This document shows positions 61,271 through 64,000 of a DNA stretch of 64,000 bases, piece by piece. This DNA is from Candidatus Competibacteraceae bacterium. GTDB lineage: Bacteria; Pseudomonadota; Gammaproteobacteria; Competibacterales; Competibacteraceae. Positions within the stretch are counted from its first letter, which is position 1. Every line of letters starts with the position of its first letter. The translations under genes were made by a program, and so were the position numbers. The notes under the pieces were generated by a model. That model was not told the origin of the DNA. It saw only the letters and a list, made by a program, of their open reading frames with translations, and searched no databases. The stretch lies in assembly GCA_016699715.1 (NCBI GenBank), contig CP065007.1, positions 2,046,001 through 2,110,000 of the forward strand, written 5' to 3'.

Positions 61271-62722
61271 ATGGATCAATACACCGACGACGAACGCGTC
61301 GAGGATCTCAAGAAATGGTGGCAGGAGAACGGCGTCAGCATCATCGGCGGCATCGTGCTCGGTCTGGTCGCCATTTTTGGCTGGCAGTACTGGAATTCCC
61401 ATCGCGCCACCCAGGCGGAAGCCGCCTCGCTAGCCTACGACACCTTTGTCGCGGCGGCGGAAAAACCCGACGCCGAGCAAGCCCAGCAGCGCGGACAAAC
61501 CCTGTTGGCCGATTTTCCAAATTCCGCCTATGCGGCGCTAGCGGCGCTGCGGCTGGCCAAGCTGGCGACGGATAGCGGTGATACCGCCGCCGCGAGCCAA
61601 CGGCTGGAATGGGTGATCGGCAACGCCCAGCTTGACGAGTTCAAGGATATCGCCCGACTGCGACTGGCTCGGGTATTGTTCGCCGCCGGTCGGACCGAGG
61701 AAGCCGGAAAACTGCTTGAAAGCGTGACCACCACCACCCTGATGGCTGAGCGCGATGAGTTGCAAGGCGATCTGTACCTGGTCGGCAACGATGCCGCTAA
61801 GGCCCGGACCGCCTATGCCACGGCGCTGGCCGCGAGTGGTGGCAACCCTCTATTGCAGCTCAAACTCGACAATCTGGCCCCACCGACCGCCGAATCGATT
61901 GCCGTCGCCCCCGCCGAGCCGCCCCCCGCCGAGCCGCCCCCCGCCGCGCCAGTCGAACCCGCCGCGCTGGTCGAACCCGCCGCTCCGGTCGAACCCGCCG
62001 CTCCGGCCGAACCCGCCGCTCCGGCCGAACCCGCCGCGCTGGTCGAACCCACCGCGCCGGTCGAACCCGTGACCTCGCCAGCCGAATCCGCCGCGCCAGT
62101 CGAACCCGCCGCGCTGGTCGAACCCACCGCGCCGGTCGAACCCGTGACCTCGCCGGCTGAGCCCGCGCCCGACGCAGCCCCGATTCCTGTTAGCCCGGCC
62201 GAAACCCCGATTGAACCGCCCGCCACCGCTCCGGCCGAACCCGCCGCGCCGATCGAACCCGTGACCTCGCCGGCTGAGCCCGTGACCTCACCGATCGAAC
62301 CCGTGACCTCACCGTCTGAGCCCGCACCCGACGCAGCCCCGATTCCTGTTAGCCCGGCCGAAACCCCGATTGAACCGCCCGCCACCGCTCCGGCCGAACC
62401 CGCCGCGCCGATCGAACCCGTGACCTCACCGGCTGAGCCCGCGCCCGACGCAGCCCCGATTCCTGTTAGCCCGGCCGAAACCCCGATTGAACCGCCCGCC
62501 ACCGCTCCGGCCGAACCCGCCGCGCCGATCGAGCCCGTGACCTCGCCGGCTGAGCCCGTGACCTCACCGGCTGAGCCCGCGCCCGACGCAGCCCCGATTC
62601 CTGTTAGCCCGACCGAAACCCCGATTGAACCGCCCGCCACCGCTCCGGCCGAATCCGCCGCGACCGCCAATAACGGGGCGGCACCCGCGCCGATTTCACC
62701 CGCTCCCGCATCAGGTCAATAA
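61271..62722 (+). CDS. yfgM: YfgM-family TPR protein with a long repeat tail
   Basis: The 483-residue protein begins like YfgM: a short cytosolic part, one membrane helix (GVSIIGGIVLGLVAIFGWQY) and a periplasmic TPR domain (SLAYDTFVAAAEKPDAEQAQ, DFPNSAYAALAALRLAKLAT). YfgM works with the SecYEG translocon and PpiD. The family's usual length is about 200 residues. Here a further 270 residues of proline, alanine and glutamate repeats follow (see the repeat entry). It sits between hisS and bamB, four bases before the bamB start. Confidence 0.9.
   Translation: MDQYTDDERVEDLKKWWQENGVSIIGGIVLGLVAIFGWQYWNSHRATQAEAASLAYDTFVAAAEKPDAEQAQQRGQTLLADFPNSAYAALAALRLAKLATDSGDTAAASQRLEWVIGNAQLDEFKDIARLRLARVLFAAGRTEEAGKLLESVTTTTLMAERDELQGDLYLVGNDAAKARTAYATALAASGGNPLLQLKLDNLAPPTAESIAVAPAEPPPAEPPPAAPVEPAALVEPAAPVEPAAPAEPAAPAEPAALVEPTAPVEPVTSPAESAAPVEPAALVEPTAPVEPVTSPAEPAPDAAPIPVSPAETPIEPPATAPAEPAAPIEPVTSPAEPVTSPIEPVTSPSEPAPDAAPIPVSPAETPIEPPATAPAEPAAPIEPVTSPAEPAPDAAPIPVSPAETPIEPPATAPAEPAAPIEPVTSPAEPVTSPAEPAPDAAPIPVSPTETPIEPPATAPAESAATANNGAAPAPISPAPASGQ
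61912..62660 (+). repeat. Nested tandem repeats in the yfgM tail
   Basis: The region starts with short EPAAPV / EPAALV units. Four long units follow, marked by PAPDAAPIPVSPAETPIEPP at 62171, 62330, 62447 and 62585. Their periods are 53, 39 and 46 codons, that is 39 plus 14, 0 and 7. The variable part is a seven-codon unit PVTSPAE. Copies are nearly identical at the DNA level, so recent expansion is likely. Confidence 0.9.
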
Positions 62723-62726
62723 TCCC

Positions 62727-63875
62727 ATGATCCGCCGCATAGTCCCGTTACTGCTCCTTATTCTGAGCGCCGGATGTAGCTGGTTCGGCGGCTCCGACAA
62801 CTCGATCCCACCGGCCGAACTGATATCCGTTGCCCAACCGATCAATGTACAACAGCTTTGGGAAACTCAGGTCGGCTCTGGCACGGAGAAGCAATTTATC
62901 CGGTTGACCCCGGCGTTGCTGGATGGCCGGCTCTACGCGGCCAGCCACGATGGCACGGTGGTGGCGCTGGATGCCGTCAACGGACAGCGACTGTGGGAAA
63001 CCGCGACCCAGCTACCGATTTCCGGTGGCGTGGGTGTCAGCCAGAATGGCATGGTGTTATTCGGCACGGACAAGGGTCAGGTCGTCGCGCTGCGCCAGGA
63101 AGATGGCCAGGAAGCCTGGCGCTCCCAGGTTTCAAGCGAAGTGCTGGCTCCGCCGCGCGCTGGTGGCGATCTGGTGGTCGTGCGCAGTATCGATGGCAAA
63201 TTCACCGGCCTCGATGCCCGTACCGGGGAACGGCGCTGGGTGTACACCCATGCCGTGCCGGCGCTCAGCCTGCGCGGCAGCGCGCCGCCGCTGGTGGCCG
63301 GCAACCTGATCATCGCCGGACTGGATACCGGCAAGCTGCTGGTGCTGTCCCTGGACAAGGGGCTGCCCATCACCGAGAAGACCATCGCACCACCGCGCGG
63401 CCGCACCGAGATCGAACGACTGATCGATATCGATTCCGAACCCAAGGTGTTCGACGACACCCTGTATCTGGCGGCCTATCGCGGCAATGTGGCCGCGATC
63501 AACATGCGCGACGGCAACCTGCTATGGACCCGCAACCTGTCCAGCTATGCCGGGCTCGACGTGGATGCCCGACAGGTTTACCTCAGCGACGACACCGACG
63601 CGGTGCTGGCGCTGGATCGTGGCAACGGTGGTACGCTCTGGAAGCAGTCCGAACTGAGTGGCCGCCGGCTTTCCGCCCCGGCCGCCACCAACGATTATGT
63701 GGTCGTCGGCGATTACGAGGGCTATCTGCACTGGCTGAGCAAGGACAGTGGCCGGATCGTCGGCCGGGTTCGAGCCGCAAGCAAGAGTATCGTCGCCCCA
63801 CCCGTCGCGGCGGGCAACATCGTATTCGTGTACGGCCAGGGCGGCGCGCTCGGCGCTTTCCGGGCCGACGGATGA
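62727..63875 (+). CDS. bamB: Outer-membrane protein assembly factor BamB
   Basis: The 382-residue lipoprotein of the BAM complex has signal IVPLLLLILSAGC and a beta-propeller with repeated units such as GTVVALDAVNGQRLWE, GQVVALRQEDGQEAWRS and GNVAAINMRDGNLLWTRN. It helps fold beta-barrel proteins into the outer membrane. It is the usual neighbour of yfgM; der (engA), which often follows, is not here. Confidence 0.95.
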   Translation: MIRRIVPLLLLILSAGCSWFGGSDNSIPPAELISVAQPINVQQLWETQVGSGTEKQFIRLTPALLDGRLYAASHDGTVVALDAVNGQRLWETATQLPISGGVGVSQNGMVLFGTDKGQVVALRQEDGQEAWRSQVSSEVLAPPRAGGDLVVVRSIDGKFTGLDARTGERRWVYTHAVPALSLRGSAPPLVAGNLIIAGLDTGKLLVLSLDKGLPITEKTIAPPRGRTEIERLIDIDSEPKVFDDTLYLAAYRGNVAAINMRDGNLLWTRNLSSYAGLDVDARQVYLSDDTDAVLALDRGNGGTLWKQSELSGRRLSAPAATNDYVVVGDYEGYLHWLSKDSGRIVGRVRAASKSIVAPPVAAGNIVFVYGQGGALGAFRADG

Positions 63876-63929
63876 AGACCCGGACGCACGGCCACGCCGT
63901 AGCCTGACGCCGTGGCTCCGGCGTCCGCC

Positions 63930-64000
63930 ATGCTGGAACAGCTCGTTACCGTCTTCGTGACCTTTTTGGTCGTGATCGACCCGATCGGCGTCGCGCCAAT
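63930..64000 (+). CDS. MarC-family membrane protein, N-terminal part (cut by window edge)
   Basis: The frame runs off the right edge. The 23 visible residues MLEQLVTVFVTFLVVIDPIG match the start of MarC/YhgN proteins. They are inner-membrane proteins of unclear function. It begins 54 bases after bamB. Too little is visible for a precise name. Confidence 0.65.
   Translation, partial: MLEQLVTVFVTFLVVIDPIGVAP

Noticed and set aside
61813..62670. Minus-strand frame with Gly/Ala/Ser repeats (285 codons)
   Set aside because: It is the reverse reading of the yfgM repeat tail; repetitive GC-rich DNA stays open in several frames.

Overview
The window is high-GC chromosomal DNA from a gammaproteobacterium. 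The main evidence is gene order that is conserved in that class: ndk-rlmN-pilW-rodZ-hisS-yfgM-bamB at the right end and rhlB / trxA-rho in the middle. A PilU ATPase, an OpgD/OpgG-type glucan protein and an oxygen-independent ubiquinone set (ubiT, ubiU, ubiV) fit the same placement. Glycogen phosphorylase and a bicarbonate-accumulation (DAB) locus would suit a Chromatiales or Competibacter-like lineage, but that finer placement is only inference. No rRNA, tRNA or CRISPR array was seen.

Left third (1-27.7 kb), mostly housekeeping: a cut glycosyltransferase-like gene, glycogen phosphorylase with a clear terminator, a periplasmic M23 protein, glutathione reductase, a gamma-class carbonic anhydrase-like protein, a LysE exporter, a LemA/GIDE pair, an AT-rich hemerythrin gene, oligopeptidase A, a HAD phosphatase, PilU, a gamma-glutamyltransferase, then rhlB, trxA and rho. 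ubiT follows rho and is separated from ubiV-ubiU by an AlbA_2/ATPase-like accessory gene. A serine-hydrolase lipoprotein, purD and purH complete this part.

Middle (27.7-44.3 kb), the most interesting part: read on the minus strand, a NuoM-like gene, dabA (DUF2309), a dabB-like NuoL-NuoM fusion, a second NuoM-like gene and a beta-carbonic anhydrase form what looks like one inorganic-carbon uptake operon. It is now split by two accessory blocks. The 3.8-kb block between dabA and dabB carries an orphan VapB antitoxin, an LprI-like protein, a tyrosine-recombinase remnant, an IS1-family element, a frameshifted gene and a UPF0175/DUF3368 toxin-antitoxin pair. The 2.6-kb block between dabB and the second nuoM carries VapBC and a Dam-class methylase/HNH endonuclease pair. 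A palindromic repeat also appears to be inserted in frame inside dabA.

Right third (44.3-64 kb): ycgL and an aminotransferase lead into a 2.9-kb accessory island bounded by 88-bp direct repeats. The island holds an antitoxin/RelE pair, the internally deleted remains of a large protein, a crotonase remnant and a TRIC-type channel gene. A CorA-like protein, opgD, a MaoC-phosphotransacylase fusion, a coiled-coil protein, endonuclease V and a 45-residue HisG-tail-like protein follow. The ndk-to-bamB block comes next, in which YfgM has a long tandem-repeat tail, and the window ends in the start of a MarC-family gene.
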